Positions 45,102 through 56,888 of a stretch of DNA of 64,000 nt are shown here, one piece after another. How positions within the stretch are numbered: the stretch's first letter is position 1; each line of letters opens with the position of its first letter. Origin of the DNA: Keithomyces neogunnii (Eukaryota > Ascomycota > Sordariomycetes > Hypocreales > Clavicipitaceae); NCBI GenBank assembly GCA_020975405.1, contig JAIOWQ010000001.1, positions 2,232,001 through 2,296,000 on the forward strand, read 5' to 3'. The position numbers and the translations under genes were made by a program. A model generated the notes under the pieces. The model did no database searches. It was given only the letters and a program-made list of their open reading frames with translations, and was not told the DNA's origin.

Positions 45102-47105
45102 TTAAAAGTCCCAGCTTGTGCATTCCCTGGGCGGCGGTAACTCTGGCATAATGCCATTTGCGAATCTGCCCGTTTCGGCAAACGCCACCCATTGGCCTTT
45201 GGATTGGTCATCATAGGCCTCGGGCGGTAGTTCGGTATCTTTGTAATAGCCTGGCGCGCCAGTAGGAAACCATATACGTGTCCAGGTGCCGTCGAATGCT
45301 CTGATGCCCGGTTTGCCGTCTCTGTATGTAACAGGCTTGCCTTTGAAAGCCGCCAGAGATCCATCCATGTTCTTGGACGCGTAGGTCTCCAGGGGAGGGT
45401 GCTGCTTTGTGCTCCCTGGTGGGTATGGATTTGCGCCGCCTGTCGCAGGTGCTCCTGCTTGGTGTGTCTGGGCGGCAGAGCCAAATGCATTTTGTTGCTG
45501 TGAGGCTCCCTGGCCGAATGGGCTGGACGAGTTGGCTCCAAACGTTCCGTTGACCTGGCTTGGGGCATTCTGCGCAAATGGATTGCTCCTTTGCTGGCTG
45601 TCCGCGGTGTTGGTGGAGGCGAAAGGATTCGGTTTCGCAGCTTGGCCGAATGGGCTTTGATTCTGTGTGGGCTGCTGTCCAAAGGGACTCGGTTGCGTGT
45701 TGATGGTGTTCTGGGTTGAGGGGTTGGATGCAAAGGGGCTTGGCGCAGGGTTATTATGGTTGGTATCTGAGCTTGCAAATGGATTTGCCGCCGGTGGTTG
45801 CGCGTTATTGCTGGCTGCTCCCATGGATGCAAATGCACTCGGGCCTTGGGTTGCCGCACCCCCAGAGGCGAAGGGGTTTGGCTTTGAGCCTAGTTGACCG
45901 ACTTGACCGAAGCCGCTGCCCTGTGAATTCGCAGGCTGCGCAGGCTGGCCGAATGCCGGCGCTCCAAATGGGTTCGGCTTGGGCCCGAGGGCAGATGCTT
46001 GCCCAAAAGCCGAAGTAGGCTGAGAAGGCTGGCCAAATGCCGGCGCAGATGGTTGTGAGACCTGTCCGAATGCCGAAGCTTGCGGCTGTGGCAATGGCGG
46101 CTGTCCAAAAGTCGACACCTGCGAAGGCTGGCCGAATGCTGAAGCGGGCTGAGATGGCTGGCCAAAGGCCGGCGTGCCGAACGGATTGGGTCGTTGACCC
46201 AGCGCTGCTGGCTGTCCAAAGGCACTCGGCGTCGGTTGGATGGCGCCTCCACCAAACGGCGATGGTGTTGTGCTAGCACCGGTGCTGAAGGGATTTGCCT
46301 GAGCAACACCCGTAGGCCTTTTCCCAACCTCAAACTCTCCAAACGGCGCCCCTTGGGTTCCTTCGCGGCAAACGTCCAATCGGTTGGGGTGTTTGTTCTC
46401 GGCCTCTACAATAAATCGAGCCGCTTCCTGGACGCTTCGCACAGCAGTCTGCATTTGTTGTTGCGCATTGTGGTAGAGTTCTTGTGCTTGGTTGAGCTGT
46501 AGGAAGAGTCAGCACGAATCTTCTTCCTCTTCTTCTTTTCCAAGGATACTGCCCCCGAGGCAAACAGGCACTTACAGCTTGCTGTTCGTTTCCAGCGGCC
46601 CTGCCCATCATGAAGTGTAGTCTCATCTCTTCGAAGCTCTGCTCCCGCGGATACCCTCCAAACAGCTGTTCCGGGGCATTCCTCCCCGGCGCATAGGCGG
46701 ACAGAATCCATTGCGGCGTCTCGATCGTCAGGTCCTTTTCAATCGTGTCGGTTGCGATACTGTATCTGGCTGCAGGTTCTCTAGAGTCAGTGCCATCGTT
46801 CGCCAAGGACGGTGTGAACAGACATGGCTTACCAAGGGCATCCTGCAGTCCTCCGCCGCCCAGCGCTCCTCCGGAAGAAAGGGCGCCAAAGCGATTTTGC
46901 GCTTGGTTTCGATTGCTTGCAGCTCCGGGATGCTCAAATCGACAACTACCTGCAGATAGGGCCGTCAGTTACCCATGGCGAAACATTGGGTTCGCGTGCA
47001 TCTCAAGGCGCCCGAAATGTTTGCATCTAGGAGGCGGCTGAATGCTCAGGTGGACATACTGCCAAATTTGCAATTGCCCTGCTGGTAGAATTTGCATACG
47101 GTCAT
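45102..47105 (-). CDS. CCCH zinc-finger FG nucleoporin (Nup42/Amo1-like)
   Basis: This family sits at the cytoplasmic face of the nuclear pore and helps mRNA export through Gle1. There are four exons, 47060-47105, 46833-46949, 46576-46769 and 45102-46496, giving 583 residues. The first two exons together build one CCCH finger, C-x7-C-x5-C-x3-H (MTVCKFYQQGNCKFGSSCRF, then EH), split by an intron inside it. A helical region with ETPQWILSAYAPGRNAPEQL and a coiled Gln-rich part follow. Then comes a long FG domain with about 30 repeats of FG and GxFGQP type rich in Gln, Pro and Asn. The C-terminal conserved block ends GTWTRIWFPTGAPGYYKDT to LPPPRECTSWDF. The start is the ATG directly before the zinc finger. 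Confidence 0.92.
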
Positions 47106-47911
47106 GGCGGGCTTTCGCTCAGACCAAGGGGGTTCGAGAATTGGTTGCTTCGCCGTCTATAAGTTCATGCCGGGAGCAAGATGGTTTCAGTACCGCATTG
47201 GCACGAATTGTTGACTCAGAAATCGGGATGCACAGGACTTGTTGTTGAGCAGCGATTGTGCGAATTGGCTGTGGTTGGCTGGTGGCAAGCTCGAGACGAA
47301 AATGCAAAAGAAAATGATGTCTGTCAGCCTTGCGAGTCTTGGTGGATGGCGGCAGGTGGATTGTGTGGGGCCGGGCACTTGACGCGCCCTGGGATGATGG
47401 GAGTCATGGGACCATGTTCATCATTGTTTCAAAATATGCAATGTAAATCATCACCACATGTTTCGTTTACCATGACAATGCAAGAGACGCGTCGCCTCAT
47501 TATACTACATGTTACTACTCGGTACATGTTCGCGAGTTTCCGTTCCGTCCCAATAAATCGCCAAGCCGTGGCACTATGCGGGTAGTTCAACAACACGTCG
47601 CGCTCGACTCACCACGCAAACTGTCCGCGGCATGATTGCATGATTGGATGCCTTGTGGGTGTTTATTTGATTTGATGTTGACTTTGAATCTGATTGCGAA
47701 ATTTCTCCCTGATCAAACAAGTCTGGTATTTCCGCCTCTCATAGTAAATAGGCCAGAGACTGACGGCAAAAATGCAAGAGCTGTCTCATGTTGTCGTCAT
47801 CATTATGCATAACCACCCCCCCCCCCCCCCATTGTATGCTTGTCGAAAAAATAAACTAGAAAAAAAAATGGACAAAATGCCACCCAGCCACGTTCCATTT
47901 CACCAAATTCC
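47106..47911. other. intergenic region between the nucleoporin and P450 genes
   Basis: About 800 bp containing the nucleoporin promoter and the P450 3' flank. A 15-base C run lies at 47816-47830. Frames here are short and lack domains. Confidence 0.5.
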
Positions 47912-49833
47912 CTAGGCCGTATCAGCTCTCCTAAACTCAATCATGGGTCCCTTCTTGGCACTGGTAAAGGTATCAATCAGCTGGAACTCGGTCTCACGGT
48001 GTCGTCCCCACTCAAGGTCGGCTCGGCCCTCGCCAGGGTCGACGATGCCAATGGCTCTTCGCAAATCGTAGAGGTAGATTGTTCTGGCGAGCGTTGTGGT
48101 CATCTCGACATACGCGACCGCCTTGCCGATACAGCCGCGAGGACCGACAGAAAAGGGGCAGAAGGCACTCTGGGCAAGAGCAACGTCATCGCTGCTCATC
48201 GTCTTGCCATTAAGAGGGTTGACCTCGTCACGCAGCCAACGCTCAGGAGCGTAGCCAAATGGAACTGGGTAGTAGTCCTCGTTGTGGTGGATGGTGTAGT
48301 GGGGAGCTCCAACGACGGTGCCCTGGGGTATGGTGTGGCCGTCGATGGTGATGCCTCCAGGGAGGACCTCGCGAGGCAGGATGCCGCCGACGGATGGCGA
48401 GAGGCGCATGGCCTCGTCGACACAGGCGCGGAGGTAGCTGCAGGATCCGAGGAGGGGGCCGTGGACAATCTCCTCAACGTCGCAGAATGTGCTGCGGATT
48501 TCCTCGGTGACGCGCTTCAGAGCATGGGGGTTGCGGACGAGGTAGAACAGCGTGGCGGCCATGGCGGTTGACGTGGTATCTGAGCCAGCAATGATGCTAT
48601 CGACGGCCATGTTAGCTTCTCTCGAATGAATGCCCCCCTGCTTCTCATCTTCTCAGGTTGCTCTTGACTTACAGAAGGTTGGATTCACCCCAGAGCTCAG
48701 GAGTGCTGAAGCCTTGGCCGGTCTCGGGGTCACGAGCATTCAGCAGGTAGTAAAAGAAATCGCGACGATCAGTCTCCTCGCCAAGCTTGGTACGCTCAGT
48801 AAGTTGACCCTTGCTGTAGGCCATATATCTGGCCCGACCAGCGGCCAGCTTGGGGAATAAGAACTTGTCAATCTTGAGCTTATCAACAACGGGCATGGTG
48901 CCACAGATGAGATGTCTGGTAGTCGCAGCCTCAACGAGCTCCAACGCAAATCGGTTGTCGGGGCTCTCCAGCATATGGAACGCTTTGCCAAAGCTCAAAT
49001 CACCAAGAATGTCCATGGCCAGGTAGTTGCACCAGTCACTCATGTTGCGGGGCTTCGTCCAGCCCTTGGAGTCGGGTCCGCCGTCGCTGAGGCCAATCTG
49101 CTCGCAAAAGGTACGGACATTGCCCAGGATGTAGCGCTGCATCTCCTTCATGGCGCTCTCAGAGAAGGCATGCGAGAGAACACGGCGCTTGCGGGCGTGG
49201 ACATCCTTGTCCCGGGTGTTGTGTGTGTTGGCGGCAGGATGGACAAAGGCATTGTAGAATTCAGCCTTGCGCACGTTGGATTTGAAGCCGTAGATATCCT
49301 TGAGGGATTGGTTGGAGTTGAAGCTGAGGGAGTTGGGGCCGAATCGCACCACCTTGCCTGCAGCCTCGGGCATCAGTAATGATACTAATGAAACAAAACT
49401 CGTGGTCTGGCCCGTCTGCTACTTACCATATTTCTGGTGCATGCGCCAGAACTCTAGGTGGCGGTCGCCTTTGTAGGCGTGGTAGAGCTGGTAGGCATCC
49501 GTGATTTTGGCCACCAGGGGACCGGGATATTTGGCCAGAGGGTGGAAAAACACTCTGTACACAACGAGGCCGAAAATCTGCAGTTACAAAACAAGCCGCA
49601 TCAGCAATCTGTGTGAGCCTGGCATCTGCACCGCCACAAACCCGCGAGTCGAGATGTGTGTGTGTGTGTGTTGCCGGTGAGGTCGAGCTGTGCGAAGCTT
49701 CGTATTGATGCCGCCACTGGCATCATCGACACGTTCGGGGAAATGAAACAAGGGAAGTAATACTTACGTAGAGCAGTCCAGCTCCGGCCAACAATCCCAA
49801 GTAGATGCTCAAGTGTCCCAAATCAAGCCCCAT
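47912..49833 (-). CDS. cytochrome P450 monooxygenase
   Basis: A microsomal haem-thiolate monooxygenase with unknown substrate. There are four exons, 49768-49833, 49427-49577, 48673-49357 and 47912-48596, giving 528 residues. An N-terminal membrane anchor (MGLDLGHLSIYLGLLAGAG) leads to the proline hinge HPLAKYPGPL. The I-helix is AGSDTTSTAMAAT and is assembled across the last intron. The K-helix ExxR is in VDEAMRLSPS. The haem loop is FSVGPRGCIGKAV, with its Cys present, so the enzyme looks intact. The overall pattern resembles fungal benzoate-hydroxylase-like and trichothecene-type P450 families. No polyketide, peptide or terpene synthase lies nearby, so it is probably a stand-alone detoxification or metabolic enzyme. 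Confidence 0.94.
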
Positions 49834-51667
49834 CTTGATCAGTGTGCCAAACGAGCATCAGAGGTCAATGGGGGGAAGGGGAAACAGGTGTGTGCAGCTG
49901 TGAAGGGAACAAGAAAGTGCGAACCGAGAAGAAGACGGCTGCGCAATACTCTCTTAAACAAATCTACAGTCTAACCTCACAAGCTGGCGCCCTGGCGCCC
50001 CCTCCCCATAGCTTCGTGTTGACTCTCCACCAGGCCCGGGCCCTCCTCTTGGTGAACACATAACGGCGCTGCGGTCAGTAGGAAAGAAACAATCAACTGG
50101 ACAACGTCTGAGATCCCTTGGTGATTCCGACGAGTGAGACGCCTTGGATTGAAGATGCATGCGGCTTTCCACGGCACATGTGGATACGGACGGACTGGCA
50201 CACAGATCAGAAGGGGCCAGAGCTTATCGATTACACCGGGCCAATGCGCTGGACGAGCCGCAGCTCTGGGGCTCGCGGGGGATCGGGGCTGGAGTCTGGT
50301 CTGGCGCCTGGCACTGGGGGCGGCTAGGTTCGGGGTTGGGGGCTCACGGCTCTTCCATGTCTCCATGTCGCCGCCCTCTGCCACGGTTTGCGTGTGTCTG
50401 ACGTGGTGTTCAAAATTGTGAAAATGGGAGCGCGCATGGAGGTGATCAATCAGCTACTCGGTACCATTGAGGGGATTTTGTGAATTCAATGTTGCATGCA
50501 TGCATCTGCCTACCTACCTAGGTAGGTACTTTAGGTAGTTGACCTGAGCATGTGCAGTAGCAACCAAGGCTGAGCCATTGTTTCCAAGACTCAGCGTACC
50601 ACTTGTGCAACATATCATCGCCCTGGATGCAGATATACTCTTGTCCGACTCGTCAACCCAGCGCACATGGTGGCAAACACGTCACATCTGGCGCCAACCG
50701 AAATGCTAGGGCCTCCTCGACTTAAGCCGGCGTTGGAATACATTCCGCCTGCATTTCCGCTCCCCTGCACGCCGGAAACTGTGGGGTCGCAGGCCCAGAT
50801 ATCCCGTCGACTGCCGCTCTGTGGCGCTTCACCACCGCCCACTCGCCAGGCTTTCTGTGCCAGTATCCACCTTGTCCGATTGCAGCCACGCTTTCATCGC
50901 CCTTTGACGCACGTAGCACGAGATAGGTATTGTCGGAAATTGTGACAGTACTGCAGTACAGTATCAACCTTGTGCGCATGTTTCTATGCCCTGGGAATAA
51001 GTCCAAGAAGAACTGCTGCAAGCGGAACTATCATGTCTCAGTTGCTCCCATCACCCAGCAACTAGGTAACCATGCAGAACGTTTCAACACGGGACGCGTG
51101 TTCAAGCGTCGGCCGTTCAACCTTGTGTCATCGACTTGCAGGATGGCTGCAAATTCCCGTTTTGGATGTGACAGAAGGTACAACATACGAATCACGTCGC
51201 ATCATGGCCTGCTGCTGGACTTCCGTCACCGAAGCAATGCAAGTCCAACCCGGCCGGTCCCTTGAAACCTGCGGGTCCAGGTGCCACAACCCCGGATTCC
51301 ATCTCGGGACATGACGGGGTCATTGATGGAAGCCGGGTCGCTCCAGGCGCGTGTGTCATGCATATATTACAAGACCTTTCCATCATCTATGCCCAACATA
51401 TGATTGCACCAATATGAGAAGGCTCAGGGGCCGAAAGTACTTTGAAAATTGCTAGCGTGGGATATAGATGGACTTGTTACATCTTCCCCTCGCTTGATCT
51501 GAAGAAAGGGTTTGTTGAATGGAAGAGACCGGGTCGGGGGCCACACTGTAATGAGATGTAATGTTATGTCGTAATGTCTGCAGATTATATATTTCCATTA
51601 ATTAAAAAGGTTAAGTGTAACAATGGTTCCAGTAATTCCTCTGTCCCACTTTATACCTCAGATTTGC
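49834..51667. other. 1.8-kb gene-free region between P450 and cwh43
   Basis: This contains the P450 promoter and the 3' flank of cwh43. An 18-bp perfect palindrome TACCTACCTAGGTAGGTA lies at 50511-50528 just after a GCATGCATGCAT run. Open frames up to 135 codons overlap each other on both strands and show no domain. I see no gene. Confidence 0.5.
50511..50528. repeat. perfect 18-bp palindrome
   Basis: TACCTACCTAGGTAGGTA equals its own reverse complement. Shorter TACCTAGGTA-like pieces occur in other gaps of this window (near 1368, 15866, 30797 and 62070), so it is probably a recurrent intergenic motif of this genome. Confidence 0.85.
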
Positions 51668-54600
51668 CTAGTTAAAATACCTGGGCTCGTCAAAAACGTG
51701 ATATCTGTGATCCCTGACGCCTTGTCCTCTGAACATGGCTGGGAATCTCCAACCCTCCGGAACCTCAGACTCCTGCACGCGGTGGTTTCGTTCCTCGGTA
51801 GACATCGAGTCCAGCTGCTGAGCCTCGGCCACGGAATTGGGAATGACAAACTTGGCGACCTGCAATTCCGTGTCGGTAATGGTGCTCCTGCTCACACGGG
51901 CATATCCAACACGCTTGAGCTTCTTGAAGAGAATGTATTCGCACCATCGGTCCCAGTCGGTGGGATCGACATCATGCATACCCGATGTCTGGCTCACATA
52001 CGTGTTGTAGTTGCCTTCGAGGGGCTTCGTGACGAGGTAGCTGAGAAGGAATGCCGGTCGAGGGGTAGAGCCCATAAGCTTCGCCAGATATTCTGACTGC
52101 AGGCGTCGGTCTTCGGGGTCTTCCTCTTGTCCGGAGTGGAAGACAAAGACGTCGACTAGCTCGCCGTAAACGTCGAGAGTGGCATGGATGGCTGGGGCCA
52201 ATTCGCCAACGGGGCTGGGGAGGAGGTGGTGCTTGGACTCGACGATGGGAAACTTGGAAAGCAGAGCAGCGCCCCAGGTGTGCTTGTTGGGACCAGGGCC
52301 GTAGTCGACATACATGCCCAAATCCTCGGCCAAGAACTGCGTCGTGTCACGGTTGCCCATGATAATGCGTTGCAGGTCAGACTCAAGGAGACCCACGACA
52401 TCCAGCTCCATCTCCTTGATGAGATCTCGCATGCGGTACTCGGAGGACCACATATCGTTATCCAAGGAGAAATGGATAGTCCAAATACCGGCAGTGAGGA
52501 CGCGATCTTTGGCGTGATACGGCTTATAGTCGTTGGTAGGGAAGCGCATAAAGGCTGCACACAGGAAAAGAATGTTGACAACAATGGTCGAGACCCCAAA
52601 ATACCTCTTGTGTTGAGAGGCAGAGGGTCGGTGAGGCTGTTGTTTCTGTGGTTTGGAGGCATTGTGGTCGTACACACCGGCTCCAATGAGGCCCATCATT
52701 GAGTACATGATCCAATCCGTGTGCTCACGAACAAGGGGACCACCAGGGACAAACGCATAAGCAACGACCCAGACGTGGAAGAGGACCAAAAAGACGTAGA
52801 TGAAAAATCCGAGGCCAAACGTCACGGCAGGGCTCTTCTTGGAAGCGTTGGTGAGAAGAGGCACAGCAACGGCCATCAAGTACGCAGCAGTGACAAGAGC
52901 ACCGTAGTATCCAGACCAGTGATTGAAGAACGTCAATACCAGGGCACCGGCGGTGCCGATGATGTACTGTGGCCAGCTGCCAGCAAGAGAGGGTTTGCAG
53001 ATTCCGAAAAACAGACCCGCAGACATGACAGCAAGAGTGCACCAGCCATGCGTGGAGAAGTAAGGGCCACGAATTGGAAATCCTTCCCAGACCCAGAGGA
53101 TCATGGTGCTGGTGTCAGACAACAGGGAGTGCATGCCGAAGAAGACACCGCCAACACCACAAGCGGCCAGGACGGTTGAACCCCTTTGCACTCCATCGGA
53201 CAATCCGCTGGTCAAGGGGGCCTTGCGGGTAAAGCGCAACGCAGCCAAGACTCCAACAACAAGACCCGCAAGGTTCCATCCGCCATTGGCTTCATGCATT
53301 ATAGGCCAGATGGGGTTGTTGGTCTGCCAGGCGAACTTGGCAGTCGATGAGAGGATAAGGCCAACCAGCAAGCCAAGAATCTTGGACTCGAATCTCGCCT
53401 CGTGCAGGGACTCGGCGTGGAGTGTAGCAACCCAGCCCAAAGTCGACATTGCAACACCGAAACCAACCGTGAAGAGGCGGCGAGCGGGATCCAAAACCAG
53501 ATAAGCGGCAACACCCGAGAGAGATAAGAGATGGACGATTCGCTGGTTGCTAATAATGATCGATCGCAAGGGTCCCACAAGGAGAAGCGGAGAAACGGAT
53601 ACTAAAACGAAGGCTTCATATCCGGATATACCCATGTGCCATAGAGGGAAGTCTGTTGATATGTTAGAATGGAGCAGCAAAAGCGAACAAGGGCAATCTT
53701 ACACCAAACAACGAGGCCCAGACTTGTCAACATGGACCAAAACACAAACTGAAAAAAAAAAAGGAAAAAAAGGTTAGACATTGTCCAGCATTACGAAACC
53801 TAAAGTAGGGACTCACTCCATGGTAAACATCGGCAGCAGTGTCCAAAGCCTCGGTCCAGGTGAAGCGCAGGGAGTAGAGCCCACCAGTTGCCTTTTCCTT
53901 TCTTTTTTTCAAAAAGGCAGAACTATTAGCACACGACAACATGCGCGTATCACACAGAAAGTACTTACTCCTTCTCCATGACAGCAGATGGCACAGACGA
54001 GAGATTATTACTGCAAGATGTCTTAGAGAATGCCTTTAAGATCACAAGTGTATTGGATTTTGAGTGAACAAGAAGCCAAGACTATCTTGGGAGCCATTGC
54101 ACGTACCCCTTGCTCAGACCCTTGACATCCCTGATGACGATTTCAAATGTGTTATAATCCAAAGCCGTAACGGCGTCGAAACCAACATCGAAAAGGATCA
54201 ATGCCCACTCAAAGAATGCATAGATGGTGTAAGCTGAAAAGAGCCATGTTAGCCAACAAATGTCGAATATTCAATGGGGGGATCCAACCAACCTCCAGCT
54301 ACTCGGTGTACCTTGTGCTGAATAAAGAAGTAGATGAGGGGCACAAGCGTGCCGAAGAAAGCACTAGCAAGGTATTTTCTATATTTGATAGCCTGCGGAT
54401 TTGGCGGGCTAAGCGCAATGCATCCCAAGGTCCAAGGCAGTGTTGCCACAATGTACGAAATCATCAGAATGTCGTGCCAGTCGTGATCGTCGGTCGAGGT
54501 GATGTAAGTCCAGCCACCACATGTCAGAGTTCGGATAATACCCATGGACGCGATGATACCAGGCAGCTTGGTGCCGGGCTTCCGGGCCAGAAGGTAGAAA

Positions 54601-55036
54601 AGACCAACCAAAGCGAATCGAGGGCCTGCCCAAGTCAGCTACAACGTAGAGCGAGAGCAAATAAGAGCATCGGGGATACCCTACCAGACGTGATGGCAAT
54701 AAATATCATGAAAAAGGATCGCTCTGGGTATCGGTCGCCAATCGTTGCCGACACGGACGGGAACCACTCCTGGGGATATCCGTAAAACTCATTCTGGACA
54801 ATCTTGTGGTAGTGAAGGGAGACACCGACGATCAATGCGCTGAGGAAGGCGGCTGCCAACACCGGTCAGAATGAGCATCGCCAATTGCACTCGGTGATAC
54901 AGGAAGAGGCTCATGTGTCTGTGCGAAATACTCGAGAGAGGCACAACTACTTACTGTATGCCACGATAGTATGCGCCCAGCTCACCCACTGCCCCCCAAA
55001 GCTGAGGACGACGCCGCCGTCCTTGTCTTTGTACAT
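51668..55036 (-). CDS. cwh43: GPI lipid-remodelling protein Cwh43
   Basis: Cwh43 puts ceramide into GPI anchors, replacing diacylglycerol-type lipid, and affects cell-wall integrity. There are eight exons: 54955-55036, 54685-54852, 54293-54625, 54107-54233, 53969-54010, 53817-53901, 53703-53748 and 51668-53652. The product has 955 residues, almost the yeast length (953). The N-terminal third is the Frag1/PGAP2-like part with several membrane segments. The middle is a multi-pass PGAP2IP region (DTSTMILWVWEGFPIRGPYF). The C-terminal third is an endonuclease/exonuclease/phosphatase-like domain with AGIWTIHFSLDNDMWSS, LDVVGLLESDLQRI and KHTWGAALLSKFPI. Two exons are only 42 and 46 nt. The acceptor of exon 6 lies in an A-rich tract and is the weakest junction. 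It is divergent from UTP6. Confidence 0.94.
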
Positions 55037-55636
55037 GGCACCAACAAATGAGACAGAATGAGCGCAATGAATGAACGCCGTCAACTACAACACCATCCGC
55101 GATATCCGAGAATAACAAAGCCGCAGACAGATGCCAAGAAACGAAGATTAATGAATGGGGGGTGGACGAGGATTTGTGGACATGGAGAGCCTCGGAAGCT
55201 CTGATGATGTGGGCACGCGTGTCCGGGGCTTTAAACAGACCAGACAGCGCTGCCCCTGTCATCAACCCGACGGAAGAACATCCAGCGCACGAATGGTGCC
55301 AGCCAGGGGCAACCAGCCTAGCGCTCTCTTAGCTGCTTACTGACTGGTTGACCCTTTTTTGCAGGCACTTGCTGGCTGGCTGTGGCTGGCTGGACGCTGA
55401 TTCGTCTGCTGTCCCAAACCTGTGACACAAGGCTGAGTGCTTGGAAGGATTATGCCCCACTAAGTTTTTGAATCTGGTTCTTCGACAGCCTCGTGTGAAA
55501 AACTTGGTGACCCGTCATTCATATGATATCCGCCTCTCGCCTTTGCACCGCGACAACCAGGCAGCGTGACCACTTGGGTGCATGACAAGCTTCCCCGCAA
55601 ACAACTTGCTTCGTGATTGCCATCCTCTGTCTCGCA
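55037..55636. promoter_or_regulatory. shared divergent promoter, cwh43 and UTP6
   Basis: A 600-bp region between diverging genes. A TGGCTGGC-type short repeat occurs near 55368-55395. No core element can be assigned with confidence. Confidence 0.45.
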
Positions 55637-56888
55637 ATGGCCGGTGTCGCTGAAAAGGCGAGATTCTATCTCGAACGTTCCGTCCCACAACTGCGAGAGT
55701 GGGAGGAAAAGGAAATATTCTCCAAGGTATGCGATAGTACCGCCCAAGACATTTTGCCAATTCGACAACTCTCTAACACTTTGGGCTTAGGAGGAGATTC
55801 GCACGATTGTTTCAAAACGCAATGATCACGAGCACCGGGTCCTGTCACCAGGAAACACGGCTGCAACGTGGTCCACCTATGCCAAATGGGAACTATCACT
55901 GGAAAAATTGCGCAGCAAACGATGCCGCCGTCTCAAGATTCATCACCTCAATTCTGCACACGCTGGGCAGGGCCGTGTGCTTTCCATCTACGAGCGAGCT
56001 GTGAACAGACACCCTGGTAGCAGTGACCTGTGGAAAGAGTACCTGTCTTACACAGATAGCGTCAAAGCCGCCAAGCGATGGCGCAAGACCATGACGAACG
56101 CACTTCGAATGATTCCCACCGACACCGATCTCTGGATAATCGCTGGCAAACGGTCCGCAAAACATGGCGACATGGCTGCGGCAAGAGGGTTTTTCATGCG
56201 TGGGTGTCGTTTCTGCACCAAGGACTGCAAGCTGTGGCTTGAGTACGCCAGAAGTGAGATGGAATGGCTGGTCAAGGTGGACTCGCGCAAGAACGAGAAG
56301 AAGGGCGTCGACGCTTTGCGACCGGACCGTGTTGATGACGACGATGAACTTCGCATCGTGGACAGCGACGACGAGGACGATGAGGGTGGCATGTTGCCTG
56401 AGCCTTCGCAGGCACAGGCCAGGGTCATTGATAAGGAGACCTCGGAGCAACTGAAATCCAACCCAGCCATGGACGGCGCCATACCAATGGCCATCTATGA
56501 TATATCCCGAAGACAGGCCTTCTTCAAACCCGACGTCGCAGAGTCCTTCTTCTTCATGTTCTCCTCGTTCAAGGCTCTGTCTGTTCAGCCAAAGATCTCT
56601 CAGCATGTTCTGGACTCGTTAAATGAGGAGTACCCTAACCACCCTTCCACATGCAACTGCTACATCCGACAACCCATTGTCGGGGTCCAGGCCAACACGG
56701 CGGACTTCCCTCGTGGACTCCGAGTCGTACTGGCGCGCTTGGGCGAGAAATGGGATACCACTACTGACAAGGCAGAGTTGGGCCGGAAGACGAGCGCTTG
56801 GATGGATGGATACCTGGCACATGGTGGACTGGATGAGGGCATTAGGCAGGTTTTGGAGCATACTAAGGAAAAGCTGCATTTGTCGTAA
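55637..56888 (+). CDS. utp6: U3 snoRNP (SSU processome) component Utp6
   Basis: Utp6 is a UtpB-complex member needed for early 18S pre-rRNA processing in the nucleolus. There are two exons, 55637-55726 and 55791-56888, giving 395 residues. The N-terminal signature MAGVAEKARFYLERSVPQLR, EWEEKEIFSKEEIRTIV and HRVLSPGN is typical. Half-a-TPR (HAT) repeats follow, for example VLSIYERAVNRHPGSSDLWK and LWLEYARSEMEWLVK, and an acidic patch (VDDDDELRIVDSDDEDDEGG) interrupts the helical array. The C-terminus DEGIRQVLEHTKEKLHLS is helical. The length fits fungal Utp6. The 64-nt intron ends CTTAG. Confidence 0.94.

Noticed and set aside
47912..49833. Possibility that the P450 marks a secondary-metabolite cluster
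   Set aside because: Neighbours on both sides are housekeeping genes (nucleoporin, Cwh43), and no backbone synthase, transporter or cluster regulator lies in the window.
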